A DNA stretch of 64,000 nt from Burkholderia diffusa (GTDB taxonomy: Bacteria; Pseudomonadota; Gammaproteobacteria; Burkholderiales; Burkholderiaceae), in the NCBI RefSeq assembly GCF_001718315.1, contig NZ_CP013363.1:2356001-2420000 (forward strand), read 5' to 3'. Shown here piece after piece: positions 1 through 8,357 of this stretch. A model generated the notes under the pieces. That model had not been told where the DNA came from, ran no database searches, and saw only the letters and a program-made list of their open reading frames with translations. The position numbers and the translations under genes were made by a program. How positions within the stretch are numbered: position 1 is the first letter of the stretch; each line of letters begins with the position of its first letter.

Positions 1-593
1 TCCTGCTGCGCCCGCGCAGCCTTCTGCTGGCTGCGCAGCGCGAACAGGTCCTGGTCGGCGCGGCTGATGTTGTAGTCGACCGCGACGTTCTCGGCCGTCT
101 CCGGCATCGAATCGACGCCGTGCAGCTGCTTCATCAGCGGATTGACGAAGCGCCAGCCGATCGTCGTGTCGTAAATGTCTGCCTGGCGCGCGAACGCGCT
201 GGCGGCCTTGCCCATCACGAACGGCGCGCGCGTCATGCTTTCGACGCCGCCGGCCACCATCAGCGCGGCGTCGCCCGACTTGATCGCGCGCGCGGCCACG
301 CCGACCGCGTCCATCCCGGAACCGCACAGGCGGTTGATCGTCGAACCCGGCACGCCTTCCGGCAGCCCCGCGAGCAGCGCGGACATGCGCGCGACGTTGC
401 GGTTGTCCTCGCCTGCCTGGTTCGCGCAGCCGTAGATCACGTCGTCGATCGCCGTCCAGTCGACATCGCGGTTGCGCTCGACGAGCGCCTTGAGCGGCAC
501 CGCGCCGAGGTCGTCGGCGCGCACGCCGGACAATGCGCCGCCGTAACGGCCGATCGGGGTACGAATCGCATCACACAGAAAAGCTTCGGTCAT
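1..593 (-). CDS. pcaF: Beta-ketoadipyl-CoA thiolase (3-oxoadipyl-CoA thiolase), 5' part
   Basis: This is the N-terminal 197 residues of a thiolase; the gene runs off the left edge. It starts at the ATG complementary to 591-593 with MTEAFLCDAIRTPIGRYGGA, typical of PcaF. The acyl-accepting cysteine lies in INRLCGSGMDAV, near residue 90, and VAGGVESMTRAP follows. PcaF is the last enzyme of the beta-ketoadipate pathway, splitting 3-oxoadipyl-CoA into succinyl-CoA and acetyl-CoA. The close match to PcaF rather than a general acetyl-CoA acetyltransferase is judged by eye. The divergent IclR regulator and a PcaR-like inverted repeat between the two genes agree with an aromatic-catabolism role. Confidence 0.88.
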   Translation of the reverse strand, partial: MTEAFLCDAIRTPIGRYGGALSGVRADDLGAVPLKALVERNRDVDWTAIDDVIYGCANQAGEDNRNVARMSALLAGLPEGVPGSTINRLCGSGMDAVGVAARAIKSGDAALMVAGGVESMTRAPFVMGKAASAFARQADIYDTTIGWRFVNPLMKQLHGVDSMPETAENVAVDYNISRADQDLFALRSQQKAARAQQ

Positions 594-671
594 CAGTGTC
601 TCCGGTCTCATGCAAGGCTGGGAAGAAGATGGAACGCGCCCCTTGCATTGCCCGCCGGGATGCGCTTAAAT

Positions 672-686
672 GTTCTATATACGAAC
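672..686. promoter_or_regulatory. Candidate PcaR/IclR operator
   Basis: GTTCTATATACGAAC is a 15-bp inverted repeat (GTTC-N7-GAAC) in the pcaF/IclR divergent spacer, 79 bp upstream of the pcaF start. It resembles the 15-bp GTTCGATAATCGCAC-type site I recall for Pseudomonas PcaR. A related sequence with another GAAC/GTTC follows at about 701-708. The assignment rests on resemblance and position only. Confidence 0.5.
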
Positions 687-820
687 ATAAGATCGTGTAT
701 CGAACGTTCAACGCATCATAGGGAGTGCGGGGACGACCTGTCAAGCGCGCGGTCCGCGGTGCGGTTGGCGTGTCAGGCCCCATGCGCTATCTTCTCGGCT
801 GCACGACAATCCGACCGTTC

Positions 821-1609
821 ATGACAACCGAAGACATCCAGACGAAACCGGGCGACTCCTATGTGCAGTCGTTCGCGCGCGGCCTCGCGGTGATCCGCGC
901 ATTCGACGCCCAGCGGCCGGAGCAAACGCTCACCGAGGTTGCGTCGGCCACCGGGCTCACGCGCGCCGGCGCGCGCCGGATCCTGCTGACGCTGCAGACG
1001 CTCGGCTATGTCGAGGCCGACGGCCGCCTGTTCCGGCTCACGCCGAAGATTCTCGAGCTCGGTTTCGCGTATCTGACGTCGATGCCGTTCTGGAATCTCG
1101 CCGATCCGGTGATGGAGCAGCTGTCCGCGCAGATCCACGAAAGCTGCTCGGCCGCCGTGCTCGACCGCACCGAGATCGTCTACGTGCTGCGCGTGCCGAC
1201 CCACAAGATCATGACGATCAACCTGTCGATCGGCAGCCGCCTGCCCGCGTATTGCACGTCGATGGGCCGCGTGCTGCTGTCCGCGCTCGACGACGCGACG
1301 CTCGACGAAACGCTCGCGCAGAGCGGCATCCGCGCGCATACACCGCGCACGATCACCGACATCGGCGAGCTGAAGGCGACGATCGCACAGGTGCGCCAGC
1401 AAGGCTGGGCCGTGGTCGACCAGGAGCTCGAAGTGGGCTTGATGTCGATCTCGGCGCCGATCCGCAACCGGCGCGGGCAGGTGATCGCCGCGATGAACAT
1501 CAGCGGCAACGCGCAGCGGCACACTGCGAAGCAGATGGTGAAGGAGTTTCTCGGGCCGCTGCAGCAAGCCGCGCAGACGGTGTCCGAGCTGGTGGCACGG
1601 CGCGGGTGA
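821..1609 (+). CDS. pcaR: IclR-family transcriptional regulator, PcaR-like
   Basis: A 262-residue IclR regulator. The N-terminal winged helix-turn-helix (about residues 15-75, SFARGLAVIRAFDAQRPEQT... LTEVASATGLTRAGARRILL) is followed by the IclR effector domain (about 80-255; SCSAAVLDRTEIVYVLRVP, LPAYCTSMGRVLLSAL, GLMSISAPIRNRRG). PcaR-type members bind beta-ketoadipate or related acids and activate pca genes. I chose the ATG at 821 because upstream in-frame residues have no family character. It is divergent from pcaF, whose promoter it probably controls. The IclR assignment is firm; the specific name pcaR is inferred from the neighbour. Confidence 0.85.
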   Translation: MTTEDIQTKPGDSYVQSFARGLAVIRAFDAQRPEQTLTEVASATGLTRAGARRILLTLQTLGYVEADGRLFRLTPKILELGFAYLTSMPFWNLADPVMEQLSAQIHESCSAAVLDRTEIVYVLRVPTHKIMTINLSIGSRLPAYCTSMGRVLLSALDDATLDETLAQSGIRAHTPRTITDIGELKATIAQVRQQGWAVVDQELEVGLMSISAPIRNRRGQVIAAMNISGNAQRHTAKQMVKEFLGPLQQAAQTVSELVARRG

Positions 1610-1652
1610 GCGCACGGCGCGACGGCCGTTCATTCGCAGACACAAAGACGAC

Positions 1653-1671
1653 GGGCGGCACCGAGCCGCCC
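1653..1671. terminator. GC hairpin between convergent genes
   Basis: GGGCGGC and GCCGCCC pair around ACCGA between the IclR gene and the convergent M14 gene. Read on the minus strand the hairpin is followed by only a weak T-rich stretch, so it may be a poor terminator. Confidence 0.3.
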
Positions 1672-1812
1672 GCTCACTGCCCCGACTCCGCTTCTCCCTT
1701 CCCGCCGAACACGGAGCGCACTCCGCGCCGCCCGGTTTCGTGGCGCGGCAAAGCCTGATCAATTCGACCAAAACAAAATTGCGCGGTGCCCCCCGGACAC
1801 CGTGCCCGCCGC

Positions 1813-2928
1813 TTACGCACCGAGCAACATCCCCGTGCGCACCGGCACCGTCCCCGTCACGCGGCCGAGCGGTGCGCCTGCCGTCACGAAACGGATCGCG
1901 CGGCGCATGTATAACACGCCGTCGGTGCCGCTCGACACCGTCGTGATCGCGTCGGTCAGCGGATCGACGATGTCGAACAACGGATCGCCGGCACGAATCG
2001 TCGCGCCGACCGCCGCGCGGTGCACGAGAATCCCGCTCACCGGCGCGTAGAACTGCTCGCTGCCCGCGAGCGGCGTGGCCGGCGCGGCGAGCGGCGGCAG
2101 CGGCGCGCGCTCGCCGCGCACCGCGCCGCACCACACCAGATAGTCGACGAGCGCGTCGGCGTCACGCGCTGCGTATTCATGCGTCACGTCGCGCTGGCCG
2201 CGGCATTCGACCGTCACGGCCACCGTGCCCGCCGCCATCGGCGTGCGTTCCGGCAGATGCTCCCGCAACTGCGTCCACAGCAGGTGATGCGCATCGTCGA
2301 ACGCGTGGCCGCCTGAATCCTCGGCGAGCAGCGACACCTGCGCGCCGAGATAGCGCGCGAGCGGCTCGACCTGCGGCCATGCCGTGTCGCTCGTGTACAC
2401 GTGCATCACCGCTTCGAGCGAGCAATGCAGGTCGATCACGACGTCGGCGTCGTGCGACAGCTTCAGCAACGCGAGCTGCAACGCGTCGAATTCGGTGCGC
2501 GGCGCGATCCCGTCGAGCGCCGCGCCAACGCATTCGCGCACGATCTCGCGGTTGCGTTCGGGGTCCGCGCAGAGCCGCTCGCGCGCCCGCGCGGCGATGT
2601 CGGCGAGCGGCAGGAAGCCGCGATTGAAATTGCGCCCGCTCGCGAGATCGAACCGGCCGATGAACTGCCCGAGCAGATGATGGTTGAGGCCGACCGGGTT
2701 CGCCACCGGCACCAGCACGACCTCGGCGGCGAGCCGGCCGTCCGCTTCGAGCCGCGCGAGTCGCTGCTTGAGCGCGACGGCGGCGAGCATCGCGGGCGTC
2801 TCGTCAGCGTGCAGCGCGGCCTGCAGGTAGATCTTGAGGCCGGCGCCGGCCGGCCCGAAATGAAAGCTCGTCAGCGTGCGCTGCGTGCCGATCGACGGCG
2901 ACAGGAGCGGCGTGGTGCGAATCTGCAT
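1813..2928 (-). CDS. M14 / succinylglutamate desuccinylase-aspartoacylase family deacylase (copy A)
   Basis: A 371-residue zinc-dependent deacylase. Zinc ligands are visible as H40 and E43 in LQAALHADE and the histidine of VVIDLHC near residue 167; a catalytic glutamate is likely in VAVTVECRGQRD near 240. The C-terminal 90 residues (YAPVSGILVHRAAVGATIRAG) form a beta-rich lipoyl-like extension common in this family. The family removes acyl groups from amino acids such as N-succinylglutamate or N-acetylaspartate; the substrate here is unknown. It sits 45 bp downstream of an amino-acid binding-protein gene on the same strand, suggesting an operon. It is clearly paralogous to the gene at 24796-25911 (same length, same motifs). 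Confidence 0.85.
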   Translation of the reverse strand: MQIRTTPLLSPSIGTQRTLTSFHFGPAGAGLKIYLQAALHADETPAMLAAVALKQRLARLEADGRLAAEVVLVPVANPVGLNHHLLGQFIGRFDLASGRNFNRGFLPLADIAARARERLCADPERNREIVRECVGAALDGIAPRTEFDALQLALLKLSHDADVVIDLHCSLEAVMHVYTSDTAWPQVEPLARYLGAQVSLLAEDSGGHAFDDAHHLLWTQLREHLPERTPMAAGTVAVTVECRGQRDVTHEYAARDADALVDYLVWCGAVRGERAPLPPLAAPATPLAGSEQFYAPVSGILVHRAAVGATIRAGDPLFDIVDPLTDAITTVSSGTDGVLYMRRAIRFVTAGAPLGRVTGTVPVRTGMLLGA

Positions 2929-2973
2929 CGATGATCCCGAATAAAGGAGTGCGACGGAAACGGAGCGTGCGGC

Positions 2974-3774
2974 TCAGTCGCCGTACGGGTTGAAATCGAA
3001 ATACTGCTTCGCGATCCGTTCGTACGTGCCGTCCTTCAGCATCGATGCGATTGCGCCGTCGATCGCCGCCTTGAGCGCCGTGTCCGACTGGCGCATCCCG
3101 ATGCCGACGCCGCGATCGCCCAGGTCGAGCGGTGCGCCGACGAACGCGAAGCCCTTGCCCTTCGGCTGGCGCAGGAATCCGTAGTCGGCTTCCACCGTGC
3201 CGAGCAGCGCGGCGTCGAGCCGGCCGTTGACGAGATCGGCGAACACGTCGTCCTGGCTCTTGTACGGCACCACGCCGACGCCGGCCGGCGCCCAGTGCGC
3301 GAGCGCCCACGATTCGAACTGCGTGCCCGACTGCACGCCGACGCGCTTGCCGGCCAGCGACGCGGGCGTGCTGCCGAGCCCGCGCTCGGGCCGCGCGACG
3401 AGCCGCGACTTGAAGCGGAACAGTTTCGACGAGAACAGGATCTGCTTCTCGCGCTTCTCGGTGATCGCCATCGACGACAGGATCGCGTCGATCTTGCGCG
3501 CCTGCAGCGCCGGGATCATCCCGGAGAATTCGAGCTCGACCCACTGGCAGCGCAGTTGCGCGCGGCGGCAGATCTCGTTGCCGAGATCGACGTCGAAGCC
3601 CTTCAGGCTGCCGTCGGGCGCCTTCGCGTCCATCGGCGGATAGGTCGGATCGATGCCGAGACGCACAACATGCGTGTCGAGCGCGTGCGCGCAGGGCGCC
3701 GCGAAACCGATGCTCAAGGTAGCCAGCAGAACGAGGAAGCGGTGAAAACGACGAAGGCGTGGCACGCGTTTCAT
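2974..3774 (-). CDS. Amino-acid ABC transporter substrate-binding protein (copy A)
   Basis: A 266-residue periplasmic binding protein (SBP_bac_3, lysine/arginine/ornithine-histidine type). A signal peptide is visible with cleavage near residue 31 (CAHA/LDTHVV). Family motifs include VVRLGIDPTYPPMDAKAPDG, GFDVDLGNEICRRA, SSMAITEKREKQILFS and the C-terminal YERIAKQYFDFNPYG. No permease or ATPase gene is nearby, so it must use transport components encoded elsewhere or act as a sensor. It is first in the operon with the M14 deacylase and divergent from a LysR gene; the spacer carries a palindrome. A paralogue is at 23754-24536. Confidence 0.88.
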   Translation of the reverse strand: MKRVPRLRRFHRFLVLLATLSIGFAAPCAHALDTHVVRLGIDPTYPPMDAKAPDGSLKGFDVDLGNEICRRAQLRCQWVELEFSGMIPALQARKIDAILSSMAITEKREKQILFSSKLFRFKSRLVARPERGLGSTPASLAGKRVGVQSGTQFESWALAHWAPAGVGVVPYKSQDDVFADLVNGRLDAALLGTVEADYGFLRQPKGKGFAFVGAPLDLGDRGVGIGMRQSDTALKAAIDGAIASMLKDGTYERIAKQYFDFNPYGD

Positions 3775-3873
3775 GGTCGACGGAAGGCGGGAAGTGGGAC
3801 AACCGGCATGGGCCGGACTGCCTGCGATCGTAGTGCGTGCGCGTCGCCGCCGGAATGCGCGGCTGTCTTATCA

Positions 3874-3892
3874 TGATCGGTATTTCCGATCA
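3874..3892. promoter_or_regulatory. Candidate LysR operator
   Basis: TGATCGG-TATTT-CCGATCA is a perfect inverted repeat with 7-bp arms and contains a T-N11-A core. It lies 18 bp before the LysR start and about 100 bp before the divergent binding-protein gene, where a LysR activator/autorepressor site is expected. Confidence 0.55.
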
Positions 3893-3910
3893 CAGGCCTC
3901 GCGCTCGACC

Positions 3911-4831
3911 ATGGCGTTCACGCTGTCCCAGCTCCGCATCTTCCAGGCGGTCGTCGAACACGGCAGCCTGCGCGCCGCCGCACGCGCGCTGGATCTCGCG
4001 CAGAGCGGCGTCACGCAGCAACTGCAGAGCCTCGAAGCGACGCTCGGCGCGACGCTGTTCACGCGCACCAATCGAGGAATCGTGCCGACGGCCGTCGGCC
4101 AGCGGCTGCTCGCCCGCTCGGGCGCGATCCTCGGCGAATGCGAACAGGTCGAGCACGAGATCCGCCAGTTAAGCGGCGCCTACGAAGGCACGGTCACGCT
4201 GGGCCTCGTGACCGAACCGCTGATCGATGCGTTCGCGCCGGTGCTGACGGCCTTCCGCGCGCGCTTCCCGAAGGTCGACGTGCACCTGCGCACCGGCACC
4301 TCGCGGATGATGATCGGCTGGCTGCGCGAGAACGCGGTGGATTTCGCGATCGCGCTCGTCGCGAAGCAGACCGACACGACCGATCTCGCGGGCACGCCGC
4401 TGCATGCATCGGCGCCGGTGGTCGTGTGCCGCAGCGGCCATCCGCGGCAGCACGCGCAATCGCTTGCCGAGCTGGCCGGTTACGCGTGGGTGTCGACGCG
4501 CTCGCCGAACCTGAGCGCCGATCCGGTCGTCAACCGGCTGCTCGCCTATTTCGACGCGCACGGCCAGCCCGCGCCGACGATCATCGCGACCGTGGAAGGG
4601 ATGTTCGAAACGCTGCAGCTCGTCACGCAGACGGATTGCCTCGCGCTCGAATCCGAAGCCGTGACGCGGCACGGGCCGTTCGCGGGCGCGCTCGCGAAGG
4701 TGCGCGTGCGCGAGCAGGCGGAATCGCAGGAAGTCTGCCTGCTGCAGCGCGCGGCCGTGCCGTTGACGCCTGCCGCGCAGGAGCTGGCGACGATGCTCGC
4801 GTCGTATCTGAGGACCGTGCGCGGGCGTTGA
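3911..4831 (+). CDS. LysR-family transcriptional regulator
   Basis: A 306-residue LysR regulator. The winged HTH is at residues 1-60 (LSQLRIFQAVVEHGSLRAAA, LAQSGVTQQLQSLEATLGAT), and the LysR substrate domain covers about 90-300. I chose the ATG at 3911 because MAFTLSQLRIFQ is the usual N-terminus; an upstream in-frame extension lacks homology. It is divergent from the binding-protein/deacylase pair and probably controls it through the palindrome at 3874-3892. Its stop lies 34 bp from the end of the convergent MFS gene. Effector unknown, possibly an acylated or basic amino acid. Confidence 0.88.
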   Translation: MAFTLSQLRIFQAVVEHGSLRAAARALDLAQSGVTQQLQSLEATLGATLFTRTNRGIVPTAVGQRLLARSGAILGECEQVEHEIRQLSGAYEGTVTLGLVTEPLIDAFAPVLTAFRARFPKVDVHLRTGTSRMMIGWLRENAVDFAIALVAKQTDTTDLAGTPLHASAPVVVCRSGHPRQHAQSLAELAGYAWVSTRSPNLSADPVVNRLLAYFDAHGQPAPTIIATVEGMFETLQLVTQTDCLALESEAVTRHGPFAGALAKVRVREQAESQEVCLLQRAAVPLTPAAQELATMLASYLRTVRGR

Positions 4832-4865
4832 TCCAAGCGTGGAGCGCCGCCCGCGTCGCCGCACG

Positions 4866-6197
4866 TCAGTCCATCGATTCGCGCGCCGTCTCGCGCAGCA
4901 GCGCGACCGCGATCAGCGACAGCACCACACACGCGGCCACGTAGCCGGCCGGCGCGAGCTTGCTGCCCGTCGTCTTCACGAGCCAGGTTGCGATCAGCTG
5001 CGCGGTGCCGCCGAAGATCGTCACCGCGAGCGCATACGCGATCGAGATGCCCGTCGCCCGCACGTGGCGCGGCAGCGATTCGCACATCAGCGCCATTTCG
5101 GAGGCCGAACCGAGCGAATAGAACAGCAGCATCAGCGCGGTCAGCGGCAGGATCACCGACAGCGTCGGATGATGGTTCATCAGCCAGAACGCCGGGAACA
5201 GCAACAGCACGAGCACGCCGCGCCCGACGAAGATCGGCATGCGCCGGCTGCCCAGGCGGTCCGACACCCATCCGAACAGCGGGCACGTCACGAGCATCAC
5301 GCAACCCGACGCGACGCCGACGAACATCGACAGCTTCATCGGCAACCCCAGCGTATGGATCGCGTAGGTCGGCATGTAGAAGGTCAGGATGTAGGTCGAC
5401 ACCGTGCCGCCCATCACCGTCAGCATCAGCAGCAGCACGGTCCGCGTATGCTGCGAGAACAGCTCGCGCAGCACGCCGCGCTCGATCCCGTGATGGCTGT
5501 CGCCGGGCGCATCGTCGGCGAGCCGGCGGCGCAGATACATGCCGACCGGCGCGATCAGCACGCCCACGAGGAACGGCAGGCGCCAGCCCCAGCTCTCGAG
5601 TGCATCCTTCGTCAGCGTGTTCGACAGCAGCGCCGCGAAGCCCGAGCCCATCAGCGCCGCGCCGCCCTGCGTCGCCAGCTGCCAGCTCGCGCGGAACGCG
5701 CGGTGCGACGTGCCGCCCTGCTCGATCAGCGTGGAAGTCGCCGCACCGAACTCGCCGCCCTGCGAGAAGCCCTGCATCAGCCGCGCGCAGACGACCAGCA
5801 GCGGCGCGGCCACGCCGACCTGCGCGTAGGTCGGCGCGATCGCGATCAGGCCGGTGCCGAGCGCCATCAGCATGATCGTCAGGTTAAGCGCGGCCTTGCG
5901 GCCCTTGCGGTCCGCATAGACGCCGAGCACGACGCTGCCGAGCGGCCGCGTGAAGAAGCCGGCGGCGAACGTCGCGACCGACAGCAACAGCGACGTGGTC
6001 GGATCGCTCGACGGGAAGAACAGTTTGCCGATCAGCACCGCGAAAAAGCCGTACACGGTGAAATCGAAGAACTCCAGCCAGTTGCCGATCACGGCCGCGG
6101 CGATCGCGCCGCGCTTCGTGACGGCCCGCGCGCCGCGCGTCCCGGTTTCGGCGGCCTCCGCCGACGCGGGGTGCAGCGCGAGATGGTCTTTCTGCAT
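4866..6197 (-). CDS. MFS transporter, metabolite:H+ symporter (MHS) type
   Basis: A 443-residue inner-membrane permease with about 12 hydrophobic segments. Features of the MHS subfamily are GNWLEFFDFTVYGFFA near residue 37, the loop 2-3 signature LGVYADRKGRKAAL and FSQGGEFGAATSTLIEQG. MHS proteins import organic acids, betaines or similar metabolites with protons. It lies 56 bp downstream of the M20 amidohydrolase on the same strand, so the two probably form an operon in which the permease brings in an amide or acyl-amino acid for hydrolysis. The substrate is inferred only from that context. Confidence 0.85.
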   Translation of the reverse strand: MQKDHLALHPASAEAAETGTRGARAVTKRGAIAAAVIGNWLEFFDFTVYGFFAVLIGKLFFPSSDPTTSLLLSVATFAAGFFTRPLGSVVLGVYADRKGRKAALNLTIMLMALGTGLIAIAPTYAQVGVAAPLLVVCARLMQGFSQGGEFGAATSTLIEQGGTSHRAFRASWQLATQGGAALMGSGFAALLSNTLTKDALESWGWRLPFLVGVLIAPVGMYLRRRLADDAPGDSHHGIERGVLRELFSQHTRTVLLLMLTVMGGTVSTYILTFYMPTYAIHTLGLPMKLSMFVGVASGCVMLVTCPLFGWVSDRLGSRRMPIFVGRGVLVLLLFPAFWLMNHHPTLSVILPLTALMLLFYSLGSASEMALMCESLPRHVRATGISIAYALAVTIFGGTAQLIATWLVKTTGSKLAPAGYVAACVVLSLIAVALLRETARESMD

Positions 6198-6253
6198 CGT
6201 TCGTCTCTCCTCTCAATGCGGCCGGAAGCGCCGGCCGCGCGCCGCCGCCAGGC

Positions 6254-7444
6254 TTACTGTCCGAGGTAACGCTCGACGAGACGCGTCCAGAACGCCGCGC
6301 CGATCGGCAGATTGCGATCGTTGAAGTCGTACTTCGGGTTGTGCACCATGCAGCCGTCCTCGCCTTCGCCGTTGCCGAGCCGCACGAACGAGCCCGGCCG
6401 CTGCTGCAGCATGAACGCGAAATCCTCGCTGCCCATCAGCAGGTCGGCCTGCTCGACGACGTGCGCGTCGCCGACCAGCTCGCGCGCGACCTGCGCGGCG
6501 AAATCCGTTTCGGCATCCGTATTGACGACGACCGGATAGCCTTCGATGTACTCGACGTGCGCGGTCGCGCCGTAACTCGCGGCCTGCGACTCGGCGAGTT
6601 CGACGATGCGGCGCTTGAGCAGCGCGCGCACGTCGGAACTGAACGAGCGCACGCTGAGTTCGAGGCGCGCGCCGTTCGGAATCACGTTGTTCGCGGTGCC
6701 GGCATGCATCGAGCCGACCGTGACGACCGCCGGCTGCGACGGGTCGACGTTGCGCGCGACGATCGTCTGCAGCGCCATCACGATGCTCGCCGCGACGACC
6801 ACCGGGTCGACCGTCAGGTGCGGCCGCGCCGCATGGCCGCCGACGCCCTCGATCGAGATGATCGCCTTGTCGCCGGCGGACATGAACGGTCCGCGCCGCG
6901 TGAGGAACACGCCCGGCGCCGCGCCCGGATGGTTGTGCATGCCGAACACCGCATCGCACGGAAAGCGCTCGAACAGGCCGTCGTCGATCATCTTCTTCGC
7001 GCCGCTGTCGACGCCGTGCTCCTCCGCCGGCTGGAAATACAGGTGCACGGTGCCGGAGAAGTTGCGCGTCTTCGCGAGGTGTTGCGCGGCGCCGAGCAGC
7101 ATCGTCGTGTGGCCGTCGTGGCCGCATGCGTGCATCTTGCCGTGCGTGCCGCTCGCGTACGGCAGGCCGGTCGCCTCGATGATCGGCAGCGCGTCCATGT
7201 CCGCCCGGATGCCGATGCTGCGCGCACCGTCGCCGACGCGCAGCGTGCCGACAACCCCCGTCTTTCCGACCCCGCGCGTCACTTGCCAGCCCCATTGCTC
7301 GAGCTTGTCGGCGACGAGCGCGGCCGTCTCGTGCTCCTCGTACGCGAGCTCCGGATGGTGGTGAATGTGATGGCGAATCTCGCGCAGCCCGTCGGCGGCG
7401 GGCATCAGATCCTCGATTTCGGTGAATCGGGCGTCGGTGGTCAT
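6254..7444 (-). CDS. M20-family amidohydrolase (hippurate hydrolase / N-acyl-amino acid hydrolase type)
   Basis: A 396-residue cytosolic metallohydrolase of the M20D (HipO/AbgA) type. Metal-binding motifs are HACGHDGHTTMLLGAAQHLA, LYFQPAEEHGVDSGAKKMI and LLMGSEDFAFMLQQRPG near the C-terminus; the dimerisation domain lies between about 190 and 305. I chose the ATG at 7444 because MTTDARFTEIEDLMPAADGL leads directly into the family start LREIRHHIHHHPELAYEE. Enzymes of this type split N-acyl amino acids into a carboxylic acid and free amino acid. It is the first gene of a probable two-gene operon with the MHS transporter. Confidence 0.88.
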   Translation of the reverse strand: MTTDARFTEIEDLMPAADGLREIRHHIHHHPELAYEEHETAALVADKLEQWGWQVTRGVGKTGVVGTLRVGDGARSIGIRADMDALPIIEATGLPYASGTHGKMHACGHDGHTTMLLGAAQHLAKTRNFSGTVHLYFQPAEEHGVDSGAKKMIDDGLFERFPCDAVFGMHNHPGAAPGVFLTRRGPFMSAGDKAIISIEGVGGHAARPHLTVDPVVVAASIVMALQTIVARNVDPSQPAVVTVGSMHAGTANNVIPNGARLELSVRSFSSDVRALLKRRIVELAESQAASYGATAHVEYIEGYPVVVNTDAETDFAAQVARELVGDAHVVEQADLLMGSEDFAFMLQQRPGSFVRLGNGEGEDGCMVHNPKYDFNDRNLPIGAAFWTRLVERYLGQ

Positions 7445-7648
7445 CAAGCGGCTCCTGCTGATCGTCAGCGTGTCAGCCGCACGCGAACGGTTGCGTGCGG
7501 GAAAGCGAGCCACTATAGCCAGCCGATATCGGTTCAATAAGATGCGGAATTTTTCACCGCGATAAGGTTTATTAATCAGGGTTAATACGGGGAACGGAGG
7601 CCGGATGTACCGCGATCGCCGCATTCGACGCACGAGCGACTGATTTCC

Positions 7649-7663
7649 GAGACGAACGGTCTA
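7649..7663. promoter_or_regulatory. AcuR operator 1 (autoregulatory)
   Basis: GAGACGAACGGTCTA, with arms AGAC/GTCT, ends 10 bp before the acuR start. It shares 13 of 15 positions with TAGACGATCGGTCTA at 8329-8343. The repetition of the motif before both genes of the pair supports it as the TetR-type operator. Confidence 0.72.
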
Positions 7664-7673
7664 TTATTCGCGC

Positions 7674-8312
7674 ATGGACGTTCGAACTGATCCGCCTCGC
7701 CGCCGCGGCAGGCCACCGAAGCAGCACGAAGACCTCGTCGCGACGCGGGACATGCTGTTGCGAACCGGGCTGGAAGTGCTCACCGAAAAGGGCTTCTCCG
7801 CCACCGGGCTCGACGAGATCCTCGGGCGCGCCGGTGTGCCGAAAGGCTCGTTCTATCACTACTTCGACAGCAAGGAGGCGTTCGGCCTCGAACTGATCGA
7901 TCGCTACGCCGAGTTCTTCGCGCGCAAGCTGGACCGCCATTTCAGCCAGACCGAACGCTCGCCGCTGGCACGCGTGCGCGCGTTCGTCGATGACGCACGC
8001 GATGCCATGGCGCGCTACGAATACGGCCGGGGCTGCCTGATCGGCAACCTCGGCCAGGAAATGGGCGCGCTGCCCGAAAGTTTCCGCGCGCGTCTGCGCG
8101 CGACCTTCGAGGACTGGCAGCGCCGTCTGGCCGACTGCCTGGACGCGGCGCGGCAAGCAGGCGAACTGGCGGCCTCGGCCGATCCCGCCGAACTGGCCGC
8201 GTTCTTCTGGATCGGCTGGGAGGGCGCCGTGCTGCGCGCGAAGCTCGAACGCAGCGACGTGCCGCTCGCGCGGTTCGCGCAGTTTTTCTTCAATGGATTG
8301 CCTCGCCGCTGA
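7674..8312 (+). CDS. acuR: TetR-family regulator, AcuR-like
   Basis: A 212-residue TetR/AcrR repressor. A basic arm (RRRGRPPKQHEDLVATRDML) precedes the HTH at about residues 25-70, including GFSATGLDEILGRAGVPKGS and FYHYFDSKEAFGLELID. This is the AcuR/NemR-like branch. AcuR proteins repress acryloyl-CoA reductase genes and are relieved by acrylate-type compounds. It is immediately upstream of acuI in the same direction, 45 bp apart. Two copies of an AGAC-GANCG-GTCT repeat flank it. Family is firm; inducer inferred from the partner. Confidence 0.85.
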   Translation: MDVRTDPPRRRGRPPKQHEDLVATRDMLLRTGLEVLTEKGFSATGLDEILGRAGVPKGSFYHYFDSKEAFGLELIDRYAEFFARKLDRHFSQTERSPLARVRAFVDDARDAMARYEYGRGCLIGNLGQEMGALPESFRARLRATFEDWQRRLADCLDAARQAGELAASADPAELAAFFWIGWEGAVLRAKLERSDVPLARFAQFFFNGLPRR

Positions 8313-8328
8313 ATTTTTTTCCATTACC

Positions 8329-8343
8329 TAGACGATCGGTCTA
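8329..8343. promoter_or_regulatory. AcuR operator 2 (acuI promoter)
   Basis: TAGACGATCGGTCTA has perfect 5-bp arms TAGAC/GTCTA and lies in the 45-bp acuR-acuI gap, just before the ribosome-binding site at 8346-8353. It matches the site before acuR, so acuI probably has its own regulated promoter. Confidence 0.75.
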
Positions 8344-8357
8344 GAAAAGGAGGACGG

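Noticed and set aside
773..2134. 453-codon open frame on the minus strand opposite the IclR gene
   Set aside because: Arginine/histidine/alanine-rich translation without motifs; it is the antisense shadow of the IclR gene and its neighbours, common in GC-rich DNA.
4839..6269. 476-codon plus-strand frame over the MHS transporter
   Set aside because: Composition is arginine/glutamine/histidine-rich and motif-free; the opposite strand encodes a clear transporter.
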